From Chryseobacterium elymi (GTDB lineage Bacteria > Bacteroidota > Bacteroidia > Flavobacteriales > Weeksellaceae): DNA of 64,000 nucleotides. Shown here piece after piece: positions 8,553 through 16,332 of the stretch (positions are counted from its first letter, which is position 1; the number at the start of each line of letters is the position of its first letter). The stretch lies in contig NZ_QNUH01000003.1 of NCBI RefSeq assembly GCF_003385495.1, forward strand, positions 186,001 to 250,000. The letters run 5' to 3'. The translations under genes were made by a program, and so were the position numbers. The notes beneath the pieces are model-generated. The model was not told where the DNA came from. It made no database searches and saw nothing but the letters and a program-made list of their open reading frames with translations.

Positions 8553-9125
8553 ATGCACAAGATTATTACTTTAATTTTGGTAATGGCTTTTTGTACCATT
8601 ACTGCTCAGGTGGGTATTAATACTTCTACACCTGATCCAAGCTCAGTTTTAGATATTACAAGTACTTCTAAAGGACTTCTTTTACCAAGAATCAGCAATC
8701 TAGCAACAGTTACCAATCCAGCAACAGGACTCGTTATTTTTGATACCAACAAAAAATGTATCAGTCAAAATGTAGGAACGCCTGCCGCTCCGGACTGGGT
8801 ATGTCTTTCTCCGTATGTTGCTAAGTTCTTTTACATGCCGAGCGTAGTTTTTGACACGACGACTCCTGCAACAGGACAGACAAAAGATCTGTATACTCTG
8901 TATAAAAACCAGTTTTCCAATATCCCGGCAAATGCAAGAAGCACATCAGCTCCGGCTGCGATTCCGTTTTTTCCAAACGCAACAGATTTACACTATTATG
9001 TAACGGGCTATGATACTTCTGTTTTCAAAATAAACAGCATCAGCAATACAGGCGTATTAAATTATGATGTTTTATCAAATGCTACCTCAGCATCTTTCAT
9101 CAACATCGTATTTGTTGTAAAATAA
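8553..9125 (+). CDS. Secreted protein with Bacteroidota 'VGINT' surface N-terminus
   Basis: The protein has 190 residues. A signal peptide (MHKIITLILVMAFCTITA) is followed at once by QVGINTSTPDPSSVLDI and GLLLPRISNL. This N-terminal pattern is shared by many secreted or cell-surface proteins of Flavobacteriia, including the larger paralogs at 44427 and 46277. The remaining 110 residues are not recognised. It ends six bases before the next gene, a lectin-like secreted protein, so the two are probably one operon. Location outside the cytoplasm is a strong inference; function is unknown. Confidence 0.75.
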   Translation: MHKIITLILVMAFCTITAQVGINTSTPDPSSVLDITSTSKGLLLPRISNLATVTNPATGLVIFDTNKKCISQNVGTPAAPDWVCLSPYVAKFFYMPSVVFDTTTPATGQTKDLYTLYKNQFSNIPANARSTSAPAAIPFFPNATDLHYYVTGYDTSVFKINSISNTGVLNYDVLSNATSASFINIVFVVK

Positions 9126-9131
9126 ACAGCT

Positions 9132-10700
9132 ATGAAAAAGAATTTGAAAGGGCTGTCTTGGATGAGCCTGATTTTCGTTTTGTTTACCAACTTCGCGTAT
9201 GCACAGACAGATAGTACTGAGGTAGCAAGTATTTACGGGTTTTATTCCTATTCAAGTTCATTAATGAATGCTTCTGCGGCACCAGAACTTTCGATACAGG
9301 GAAGCGCTTCCCATACTTCTACAGGAATACAGCTTACTCCTGCCAGCTCAGGCCAGTTTGGAGGATTGTTTATCAACGGAAGGACTTTTACTTCGGTAAA
9401 CGGGCTTCATGTTGAATTTGAATATGACATGAAAAATGGGACACCTCTAGGTGGTGCCTATGGAGATGGATTATCTTTTTTCCTTTATGACGGGGCAGTA
9501 ACAAACCCTACTATTGGAGCACCTGGTGCCGGTATCGGATACTCCTATAACAGAGCACAAAACACCTATGCAAGTCAAAGGAGAGCAGGTTTATCCGGGG
9601 CTTATCTGGGCATTGCCCTGGATGAGTTCGGGAATTTTAAATCGAAGCGTTTTCAGGGTGAATCCAGAGTAAATGGTATTGCAGGGGTAACATGGAGCCA
9701 GACAACAAGCCATGTCACTTTAAGAGGAGCAAGGGGAGCCGCCATCAATACTAATGGTTTAGGATTAGGATATACCGGATATCCCGTATTGGTTACCCGT
9801 TCTACCTTAAGCAACTCAGGTGCGGTAGGAAGAATCCTGCAAACTGACAGAAGCTATCTTCCAACTTCCAATTCACTTCCTTCTTTATTTGACCTCAGAA
9901 ACAACGCCGGAGAATTCAGGAAAGTATACCTGGATCTAATTCCTCATTTCACAACTCCGACCACAACGGACGGATTTGATATAAAAGTGGATATTCAGAC
10001 TACACAAAATGGAACTCCTGTGAATGTCATCAATTATTACCACTACAAAACTTCAGTACCTTATACCGAGAATGCCAATCCTCAGATAACCGATTTTAAT
10101 ACTTCGGATGTTGAAGGACCCGCTACTCCACAAACCCTGAATGCAACAGTTCCGGCTGTTTTGAAACTGGGCTTTGCAGCAGCTACAGGGGGAGCTTTTC
10201 AGCAACATATTATCCGGAATGTGAGACTTACTCTTCCCTATGCCGCTGTCACAAATGATGATGTAGCTTCCACGTGTAAGTCACAACCGGTTAACATTCC
10301 GGTCTTCACGAATGACATAGCCTACAAAGGCCCTATCAGTATTACAAATCCACCAACCGGAAGCAGTTCTAATATTGACTATTCGACATTCAGTTTTACA
10401 AAAAACAATGATACAGATCTTACGCTGTACCGTAAAAAAGTGACCCCACAGGGAACATGGACTTATAATAAAACGACAGGTATTGTTACCTTTAATCCTT
10501 CAAGCGGATTTACAGGAACAGCAACGATGACCTATACGGTAAAAGGAAGAACTGTAAAGGATTCAAACGGCAAGATCATTGAACCTTATGGTGATACTGC
10601 ATACCGGTCCACTCCGGCTACTATCACTGTCAATTTAAAAACTACAGGCTGTATGTATTCTGTTATTTCGAACATAATGGTAACACAAGAAGTAAAATAA
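9132..10700 (+). CDS. Large secreted protein with L-type-lectin-like domain and Ig-like C-terminal domain
   Basis: The protein has 522 residues with a signal peptide ending near AYAQTDS. Residues about 45-370 resemble a legume-lectin/LamG-like sandwich: LHVEFEYDMKNG, GDGLSFFLYDG, then GAYLGIALDEFGNF, the last like the Asp/Asn metal loop of L-type lectins. Residues about 380-510 (DDVASTCKSQPVNIPVFTND, TGIVTFNPSSGFTGTATMTY) look like a Big/cadherin-type repeat. I see no type IX sorting tail. Carbohydrate binding or adhesion is a family-level inference. Confidence 0.65.
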   Translation: MKKNLKGLSWMSLIFVLFTNFAYAQTDSTEVASIYGFYSYSSSLMNASAAPELSIQGSASHTSTGIQLTPASSGQFGGLFINGRTFTSVNGLHVEFEYDMKNGTPLGGAYGDGLSFFLYDGAVTNPTIGAPGAGIGYSYNRAQNTYASQRRAGLSGAYLGIALDEFGNFKSKRFQGESRVNGIAGVTWSQTTSHVTLRGARGAAINTNGLGLGYTGYPVLVTRSTLSNSGAVGRILQTDRSYLPTSNSLPSLFDLRNNAGEFRKVYLDLIPHFTTPTTTDGFDIKVDIQTTQNGTPVNVINYYHYKTSVPYTENANPQITDFNTSDVEGPATPQTLNATVPAVLKLGFAAATGGAFQQHIIRNVRLTLPYAAVTNDDVASTCKSQPVNIPVFTNDIAYKGPISITNPPTGSSSNIDYSTFSFTKNNDTDLTLYRKKVTPQGTWTYNKTTGIVTFNPSSGFTGTATMTYTVKGRTVKDSNGKIIEPYGDTAYRSTPATITVNLKTTGCMYSVISNIMVTQEVK

Positions 10701-10731
10701 AACAATAATATTCAATTATAAAAGGCATTAC

Positions 10732-10757
10732 AAAACCATAGAAATTCTATGGTTTTT
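10732..10757 (+). terminator. Terminator after the secreted-protein pair
   Basis: A 10-bp stem AAAACCATAG / CTATGGTTTT with an AAATT loop and following T-rich tract. It closes the 8553-10700 unit and precedes the DUF72 gene. Confidence 0.8.
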
Positions 10758-10799
10758 GTTTTATATTTGTCATACTAGTTTAATCCTAAAAATATAGAT

Positions 10800-11690
10800 A
10801 TGAAATTCGGCCAGGTAGAAGACCCTTCAAAAATAGATTTTACACTTCCTAAAGATCATCCCAGGACTAAGGAAATTTTAGGTCAGAATAAAAAAGGGCT
10901 GGAAAATATTTCCATAGGATGTGCAAAATGGAACAAAACCGATCTCAAGGGATTTTATCCTAAAGGAACCAAAGACGAATTGACTTATTACGCTAAGCAG
11001 TTTAATTCTATTGAACTAAACGCTACTTTTTACGGAATGCCCACCCCTGAACAGGTAGCAGTCTGGAAAGAAAAGACCCCTGAAAATTTTAAATTTTTCC
11101 CAAAGATCACCAACACTGTTTCGCATTTCAGAAGGCTGATTGACGTTACGGAACCGGTAACCAATTTTGCATCGGCCATCATGAATTTTGATCAGAAACT
11201 GGGCATGGCTTTTTTACAGCTCCATGATAATTTTAAACCTAAAGATTATGACAGGCTGGAGAAGTTTGTAAAAGACTGGCCTCAGGAAGTTCCTCTTGCT
11301 ATTGAGCTCCGCAATACGGAATGGTTCACCGATGAAGAGATTTTCAACACAACCTGTGAGCTTTTTGAAGCTAACAACATTACCAATATCATTGTGGACA
11401 CTGCAGGAAGAAGAGATATGCTTCATATGCGCCTCACTACTCCCAATGCTTTTATCCGATATGTAGGAGCCAACGCCGAAAGCGACTATGAAAGGCTGGA
11501 TGACTGGATGAAACATCTTACAAAATGGAAGAAAGAGGGTCTGCAGAATGTATACTTCTTTGTTCATCAGAATATTGAAAAAGCTTCCCCTCTGCTTTCT
11601 GCCTACTTTATTAAAAAAATGAACAAGGAATGGAAAACCGATCTTCATATTCCGCAAATGGCTACCGATAATAACGGAACATTGTTTTAA
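10800..11690 (+). CDS. DUF72 family protein (TIM-barrel, YecE-like)
   Basis: The protein has 296 residues. The family pattern is clear: SIGCAKWNKTDLKGFYP near residue 38, YYAKQFNSIELNATFYG, FKFFPKITNTVSHFRRL, LGMAFLQLHDNF, and LAIELRNTEWF. DUF72 proteins adopt a TIM-barrel fold related to AP-endonuclease-like enzymes; their reaction is not known. The first 35 residues form an extension before the core. A -7-like TATATTTG lies at 10762-10769. Confidence 0.9.
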   Translation: MKFGQVEDPSKIDFTLPKDHPRTKEILGQNKKGLENISIGCAKWNKTDLKGFYPKGTKDELTYYAKQFNSIELNATFYGMPTPEQVAVWKEKTPENFKFFPKITNTVSHFRRLIDVTEPVTNFASAIMNFDQKLGMAFLQLHDNFKPKDYDRLEKFVKDWPQEVPLAIELRNTEWFTDEEIFNTTCELFEANNITNIIVDTAGRRDMLHMRLTTPNAFIRYVGANAESDYERLDDWMKHLTKWKKEGLQNVYFFVHQNIEKASPLLSAYFIKKMNKEWKTDLHIPQMATDNNGTLF

Positions 11691-11807
11691 CTAAAAATAC
11701 ATTCATTTTCCGGTAATTTTACAAAAAAGCTGTTTTTGTTGAAAAAAAACAGTAAATTAGGATATACTGATGTTCATCATAAAGCACAGTATCCTAAAAC
11801 AAATGTC

Positions 11808-12038
11808 ATGGAAAAAGAAATTTGCACAATCAGTATTGCCAGTACGTGGCTCGGTGATGAATATACGTTTTACGAAGATCATAAAATAAAAAGGGTTTAT
11901 GATAATCATAGCCTCAGTTCCAACCGGACTGAATGGCTGGAACCTCATCAGATCAGTAAGCAGAATAAAGATAAGCTGGTCAAAAACTGTCCTGAACAAT
12001 TTAAGGAACAGGTCATGCAGATCCTGGATTATCCATAA
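11808..12038 (+). CDS. Hypothetical small protein
   Basis: The frame is open from a TTG at 11736, but the ATG at 11808 (MEKEICTISIAS) is the more likely start and gives 76 residues. The protein is charged, with a C-terminal helix (NKDKLVKNCPEQFKEQVMQI). I do not recognise a family and see no signal peptide or membrane segment. It follows the DUF72 gene by about 120 bases on the same strand. Confidence 0.5.
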   Translation: MEKEICTISIASTWLGDEYTFYEDHKIKRVYDNHSLSSNRTEWLEPHQISKQNKDKLVKNCPEQFKEQVMQILDYP

Positions 12039-12086
12039 TATATAAATAGTAAGTAATGAGTAATATTAAACTGTGGGTTTAAAAAA

Positions 12087-12689
12087 TTACTCATTGCTTA
12101 TTTTATTTTTTCTTAACAAAAGTACAAGGTTCAGGAACAGCAGCAGAAAGTCTAAAGAAACCCATATTCCCAGTTTTGCATTCTCATAATTATAGGTTTC
12201 CAGCTGTTTTTTTGCAGTTTCCGAAAGTTTTACACTCTGATTGATATAATTCTGAACCTCCACAATCTGGTCGATATTTTTGTTCGGAACTGCATGCTGG
12301 GAGAAATAGACCATATTCTTTTTACCGAGGTATCCTATGATCCAATATTCGTCGGATTGGTCCATTTTAAGATATTCTATCCTGTAATATTCCGGATGTA
12401 TTTTCCCGATATGTTTAGGTTCCAGATTTTGGCTTTTAGCAGTATCCACTTTGATCAGATAAAAATCCAGAGTCTGTGGAAGTTTATTGATCACCTGTAG
12501 CCCTACGGAATTATCTACAAAGCCTACCGCACTCTTTTTAATAAACCAGTACGTAAACGTTGAAATTGAAAAAACCAGTGTAAGGATACGGAACAGCTTT
12601 GCCCATTTTGCCACCCTTCCTGATTTCACTTTATACAAAACCAAGGAAAGGACACATGCCCAGAAGATAACAAAAATGATAAATACCAT
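12087..12689 (-). CDS. Hypothetical membrane protein
   Basis: The protein has 200 residues. Two membrane helices lie near the N-terminus (about 3-20 and 32-50), an extracytoplasmic domain spans about 65-165, and a final helix (LGIWVSLDFLLLFLNLVLLL) lies at about 172-192. The central part (LDFYLIKVDTAKSQ, YRIEYLKMDQSDEYWIIGYLG read in parts) is a soluble alpha/beta segment with no family I can name. It stands alone, tail to tail with the small plus-strand gene. Confidence 0.6.
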   Translation of the reverse strand: MVFIIFVIFWACVLSLVLYKVKSGRVAKWAKLFRILTLVFSISTFTYWFIKKSAVGFVDNSVGLQVINKLPQTLDFYLIKVDTAKSQNLEPKHIGKIHPEYYRIEYLKMDQSDEYWIIGYLGKKNMVYFSQHAVPNKNIDQIVEVQNYINQSVKLSETAKKQLETYNYENAKLGIWVSLDFLLLFLNLVLLLRKNKISNE

Positions 12690-12727
12690 ATTGCAAAGAT
12701 ACTGATTTAAGATTTTTCAGAGGAATA

Positions 12728-13372
12728 TTAATCTACATTCCATTCTTTGTAGAACTGATCCAGAAATCCCAGCATATAATCATGTCGCTGCTGAGCGATT
12801 TCCTTTCCTTTCTTAGTATTCATCAGATCTTTTAAAAGCAGAAGCTTTTCGTAGAAATGATTGATCGTGGTACCGTTGGATTTTTTATATTCTTCCTTAG
12901 ACATATTCAGGCTTGGCTGAACTTCCGGATCATACATCGGATTATTTTTAAAACCTCCGAAATTGAACGTCCTTCCGATGCCAATAGCGCCGACCGCATC
13001 TATACGGTCTGCATCCTGTACTATCTTAAGCTCGATAGGCAGTTCAGCCGGAACTTCGCTTCTGTTTTTAAACGAGATATTTTTAATGATAAATAAAACT
13101 TTTTCTATCACCTCTTCAGAAACCTGCTGGCCTTCCAGAAATTTCCTTGCTATTTTTGGAGCAATAGTTTCGTCTCCGTTATGAAACTTTGGATCTGCAA
13201 TATCATGCAGCAATGCGGAAAGTTCTACAACTTCCTGATTACAGTCCTCTTCTGCTGCTATTTTTCTCGACAGCTTCCATACTCTTTCAATGTGATACCA
13301 GTCGTGCCCCGCTTCGGCCCCTTTTAATTTTTCTTTTACAAATTCTACGGTGTTTTCGATCGTACTTTTCAT
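12728..13372 (-). CDS. HD-domain phosphohydrolase
   Basis: The protein has 214 residues. The metal-binding pattern is complete: H19/H23 in HDWYHIERVWKL, HD in SALLHDIADPKF, and D in VQDADRIDAVGAIGIGRTF. This is the YedJ-type single-domain HD family acting on phosphate esters or nucleotides; the substrate is unknown. Its start codon overlaps the stop of the upstream alpha/beta-hydrolase gene by four bases (ATGA), so the two are translationally coupled. Confidence 0.88.
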   Translation of the reverse strand: MKSTIENTVEFVKEKLKGAEAGHDWYHIERVWKLSRKIAAEEDCNQEVVELSALLHDIADPKFHNGDETIAPKIARKFLEGQQVSEEVIEKVLFIIKNISFKNRSEVPAELPIELKIVQDADRIDAVGAIGIGRTFNFGGFKNNPMYDPEVQPSLNMSKEEYKKSNGTTINHFYEKLLLLKDLMNTKKGKEIAQQRHDYMLGFLDQFYKEWNVD

Positions 13373-14214
13373 TTATCTGCCAATTCGTTTAAAATAATAT
13401 TCCAGAGTTTTTTGTTATAACTTCTAAAAAAATTGACGTGTCCAATCTCATTTTTGTCAGATTCAGAGGCTTTAACCAGCCTGTAAGAAGGTTTTAGGTT
13501 CGGATATGTATTATTTAAAAGACTCAAAACCCCCTTTTCAGTCAGCCACACATCGTCTTCTGCGCGGATCACAAACACTTTTTGTGTCAAATTTTTAGAA
13601 TAGTCATCAATTTTTTCCAACAGCCTGTTAGTTGATTTCCTGTTTAAAATTAAGGTTCTCCAGTCATATGCGCAATTTTTTGGAAGACTTTCTCCAAGCC
13701 CGAACCAGTTTGCCGGGAAATAACCTAATAATCCTGTCGTTAGTGGCTGAACAATTCCAAACCCGAGGTAAGCTTCTATTTTTGTCCTGAGCTTCAGATT
13801 TCCTACGAATGCATTCTGGGTTCCCACAAAAATAAATTTATCAAACATCATGGAATCTTCGTTCATACCGAGAATTAATGCTCCTACCGAATGTCCCAGA
13901 CAGTATCTTTTATATTCCGGAAATTCTGTTTTAATATATTGGGTCAGTGTTTTATAATCTTCAGAACCCCAGATTCTCATGGAGGCTTTAAAACCTTTCA
14001 TATTTTCCGGTTTTGACAGTCCTATCCCTCTGTAATCATAAACAATGACCGTGAATCCATGTTCTGAGAAGAAATGGGCAAATGAGAAGTACACCTGCTG
14101 CTTCACGCCTGTTGCAGAATTAATCAGAAGCAGTTTTCCATTGCTTTTATCAGGTCTGAAAAGATGAACTGCCAGCGGTATATGGTCTTTTGTAATGAGC
14201 TCAAGTTTTTCCAT
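13369..14214 (-). CDS. Alpha/beta hydrolase (serine aminopeptidase-like)
   Basis: The protein has 281 residues. The fold begins with a beta-hairpin (ITKDHIPLAVHLFRP), then LLLINSATGVKQQVY, VIVYDYRGIGLS and the nucleophile elbow GHSVGALIL (S about 110). An acidic residue in FVIRAEDDVWLT and H in IGHVNFF complete a plausible triad. Similar flavobacterial proteins are annotated only as hydrolases of unknown substrate. It is the first gene of a two-gene unit with the HD protein. Confidence 0.85.
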   Translation of the reverse strand: MEKLELITKDHIPLAVHLFRPDKSNGKLLLINSATGVKQQVYFSFAHFFSEHGFTVIVYDYRGIGLSKPENMKGFKASMRIWGSEDYKTLTQYIKTEFPEYKRYCLGHSVGALILGMNEDSMMFDKFIFVGTQNAFVGNLKLRTKIEAYLGFGIVQPLTTGLLGYFPANWFGLGESLPKNCAYDWRTLILNRKSTNRLLEKIDDYSKNLTQKVFVIRAEDDVWLTEKGVLSLLNNTYPNLKPSYRLVKASESDKNEIGHVNFFRSYNKKLWNIILNELADK

Positions 14215-14220
14215 ATTATA

Positions 14221-14248
14221 AAAAGAAAAAATCCACTATAAAAGTGGA
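14221..14248 (-). terminator. Terminator after the PfkB kinase gene
   Basis: On the minus strand a TCCACT / AGTGGA stem with a five-base loop is followed by a T-rich run. It separates the kinase gene from the hydrolase/HD pair. Confidence 0.7.
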
Positions 14249-14304
14249 GATTTTACTTATATTTTTATGTTAAGTTTACAACTTTCGATATGTGGCAAAT
14301 AGCT

Positions 14305-15195
14305 TTAGGAAAGAAAATCTGACATTCTGGGAAGTCCTGTCTGTGAACCTTTTCCTCCTGAAACCCTTGAGGAAACTTCATTACCGAATTTCACACAGTC
14401 TTCTATAGAATTTCCATGACAGAGTGCTACAGCGAACCCTGAAGTGAAGGCATCTCCCATTCCCATTTTGTAAACAGTCTCATCTTTATCGTTTCTATAA
14501 TACTTCATTTCCGTTCCGTCAAAATAAACCGTGGAATTAGTATCATCCCTTACGAAAACCTTATTGAAATATTTTTTAAGAATCTCTTCTCTCTTATCTT
14601 CACCAAAAACAGTATGCAGTTCGCTGCTTTTTGTCACAATAAAATCTACATTCTTTATAATGCCTTCATTGATTCTCATTGCCGGCGAAGCGTAAAGGCC
14701 AACTTTTTTTCCATATTTTTTAGCTTTTCTGATCGCATATTCTACTACCTCCATAGCCACTTCAAGCTGAACAAGCACAAGATCTACACTGTTAAAATAG
14801 CGATCCGCATCTTCCACATGCTGAATGCTGAGACGTTTATTAGCTGCAGGAACTACTACAATAGCTGCATTTCCATGGCTGGTGGTTACATATGCAGTGC
14901 CTGTAGTTTCCATATCGGTTTCGTGGACAAAGCCTACATTTACACCTTCACCTACGAGATTTCTCATGATCTGCTGACCAAGAGGATCCATCCCCACACA
15001 TCCTATAAAATAGACACTGGCTCCCAGCCTTGCGGTTCCTACCGCCTGATTGGCCCCTTTTCCGCCAAAATAACTGTCTGAATTGACGGCCAAAACAGTT
15101 TCATTGGATTGAGGAATTTTTTCAGTTTCTAAAACAAGATCAATGGATGAGCTGCCTACTACAATAATTTTGGGTTGTTCTGATGAGAATTTCAT
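14305..15195 (-). CDS. PfkB-family sugar kinase, ribokinase-like
   Basis: The protein has 296 residues. The N-terminal motif SYFGGKGANQAVGTARLG and C-terminal signature GMGDAFTSGFAVAL (catalytic Asp in GMGD) are those of ribokinases. Residues 10-30 (VVGSSSIDLVLETEKIP) form the usual first strand and substrate loop. The family phosphorylates ribose, adenosine or other nucleosides with ATP. No ribose transporter or nucleosidase lies next to it, so the substrate is uncertain; the N-terminal GGKG motif favours ribose. Confidence 0.85.
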   Translation of the reverse strand: MKFSSEQPKIIVVGSSSIDLVLETEKIPQSNETVLAVNSDSYFGGKGANQAVGTARLGASVYFIGCVGMDPLGQQIMRNLVGEGVNVGFVHETDMETTGTAYVTTSHGNAAIVVVPAANKRLSIQHVEDADRYFNSVDLVLVQLEVAMEVVEYAIRKAKKYGKKVGLYASPAMRINEGIIKNVDFIVTKSSELHTVFGEDKREEILKKYFNKVFVRDDTNSTVYFDGTEMKYYRNDKDETVYKMGMGDAFTSGFAVALCHGNSIEDCVKFGNEVSSRVSGGKGSQTGLPRMSDFLS

Positions 15196-15261
15196 TGGTG
15201 TTTTTATGTTAGTTTAATATAATCTATCCAGAAAACTAGGCTTCAAAAATAACTAATTTAA

Positions 15262-15897
15262 TTAACTTATCTCAATAAATTCTGTAATTATCTTCACAGG
15301 TTTGTGATCTTGGTCGTATGCAATATAACTGGCATAAAACCCTTCACCATATCCTGTTTCAAAGGCAAAAATTGTTCCAGGGTGTTCATCAGCCGGCTTC
15401 AGAAATGCATATTGATCTATAGCTCCTTTCTCATCAAAGAAATACTCATGAAAAAATTCTTCATAGATTCCCATGAAATCGGCCCCTTTGCTGTGATACA
15501 ATTTTTTTTCAAGCTCGTTAAGGCTGTGCTGGGTATCTACATCCATCAGGCATCCCATTCCACTTTCTACAGGATATCCGAAAATTTCCTCTTCAGCAAG
15601 ATCTTTGATATCCTGGCCTTCGGTGACAGCCATTTTCCAGTCTGTAATTTCTGTATTGCTGAAAATAACTTCCGCATATGCGACACAGTTGCTTTCTCTT
15701 TCTTTATGTAGTAAAACAGAGAAATTCCCTTTTGGAAATTCTGTCGTGAAAGGCAGCATGTCATTAGTGATCAGAGGATCACAGGCAACGAGCTTCCCAC
15801 TGGAAAGATAGAGTTTCCCCACTTCAAAGCTTTCCAGCAAAGGACTTTCTACGAAGTTTCTTGAGAATAGTTTTTTTATGTTTTCTATGTGTGTCAT
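15262..15897 (-). CDS. DUF4241 protein
   Basis: The protein has 211 residues, full length for DUF4241. Characteristic parts are VGKLYLSSGKLVACDPL near residue 27, FPKGNFSVLLHK, and the acidic C-terminal half with GYGEGFYASYIAYD. The biochemical role is unknown; related domains occur in immunity-protein-like contexts in some bacteria, but no toxin is seen beside it here. It starts two bases from the stop of the GIY-YIG gene on the same strand. Confidence 0.8.
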   Translation of the reverse strand: MTHIENIKKLFSRNFVESPLLESFEVGKLYLSSGKLVACDPLITNDMLPFTTEFPKGNFSVLLHKERESNCVAYAEVIFSNTEITDWKMAVTEGQDIKDLAEEEIFGYPVESGMGCLMDVDTQHSLNELEKKLYHSKGADFMGIYEEFFHEYFFDEKGAIDQYAFLKPADEHPGTIFAFETGYGEGFYASYIAYDQDHKPVKIITEFIEIS

Positions 15898-15898
15898 T

Positions 15899-16264
15899 TT
15901 AATTTTTGTTGTTTACACTGTCAGGCTGAGCGGAGTCGAAGCCTTTTTGATCTTGCTCCAAATTATCCGAATGACTTTTGTTTTTACAAACAGATAATTC
16001 TTTTAACTGTTCCCAGTTATCATTTATAATCGCTTCTTTTTTCTTTCGGCTCCATCCTTTCACTTGTTTTTCAAATAAAATAGCCTGCATAATGTCATTA
16101 AATTCACAAAAGAAGACCAATTCTACGGGTCTTCTTTTGTGTGTATAGCTTTCAGGAAATTTTCCAGACTGATGCTGAGCCAATCTGGCCTCAATATCAT
16201 TGGTAACTCCTGTATAATAAGAGCCGTCGGAACATTTTAAAATATATACAAAATATTGTTTCAT
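15899..16264 (-). CDS. GIY-YIG nuclease, single domain, with repeat-encoded C-terminus
   Basis: The protein has 121 residues. The catalytic core is present: YFVYILKCSDGSYYTGVTND with R in EARLAQH and E in LFEKQVKGWSRKKKEAII. Such UvrC-N-like single-domain proteins are numerous in Bacteroidota and have no assigned role. The last residues (GFDSAQPDS) are encoded by one arm of an exact 25-bp inverted repeat whose other arm lies just upstream of the start, so the gene sits inside the repeat pair. The core ends near residue 95; the remaining 26 residues are probably not needed for the fold. Confidence 0.88.
   Translation of the reverse strand: MKQYFVYILKCSDGSYYTGVTNDIEARLAQHQSGKFPESYTHKRRPVELVFFCEFNDIMQAILFEKQVKGWSRKKKEAIINDNWEQLKELSVCKNKSHSDNLEQDQKGFDSAQPDSVNNKN
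15919..15943. repeat. Arm 1 of exact 25-bp inverted repeat bordering the GIY-YIG gene
   Basis: It contains the core AGGCTGAGCGGAGTCGAAGC and lies inside the 3' end of the GIY-YIG coding region. Its exact reverse complement is at 16277-16301. Confidence 0.95.
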
Positions 16265-16276
16265 TTTAAGATATCA

Positions 16277-16301
16277 GGCTTCGACTCCGCTCAGCCTGAC
16301 A
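16277..16301. repeat. Arm 2 of exact 25-bp inverted repeat bordering the GIY-YIG gene
   Basis: It contains GCTTCGACTCCGCTCAGCCT, the exact reverse complement of arm 1, 12 bases upstream of the GIY-YIG start codon and 31 bases past the end of valS. From memory, this core recurs in flavobacterial genomes as an interspersed element. Confidence 0.95.
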
Positions 16302-16332
16302 TTCCGACAAACTTACTGTCTATCTTTTAAAT

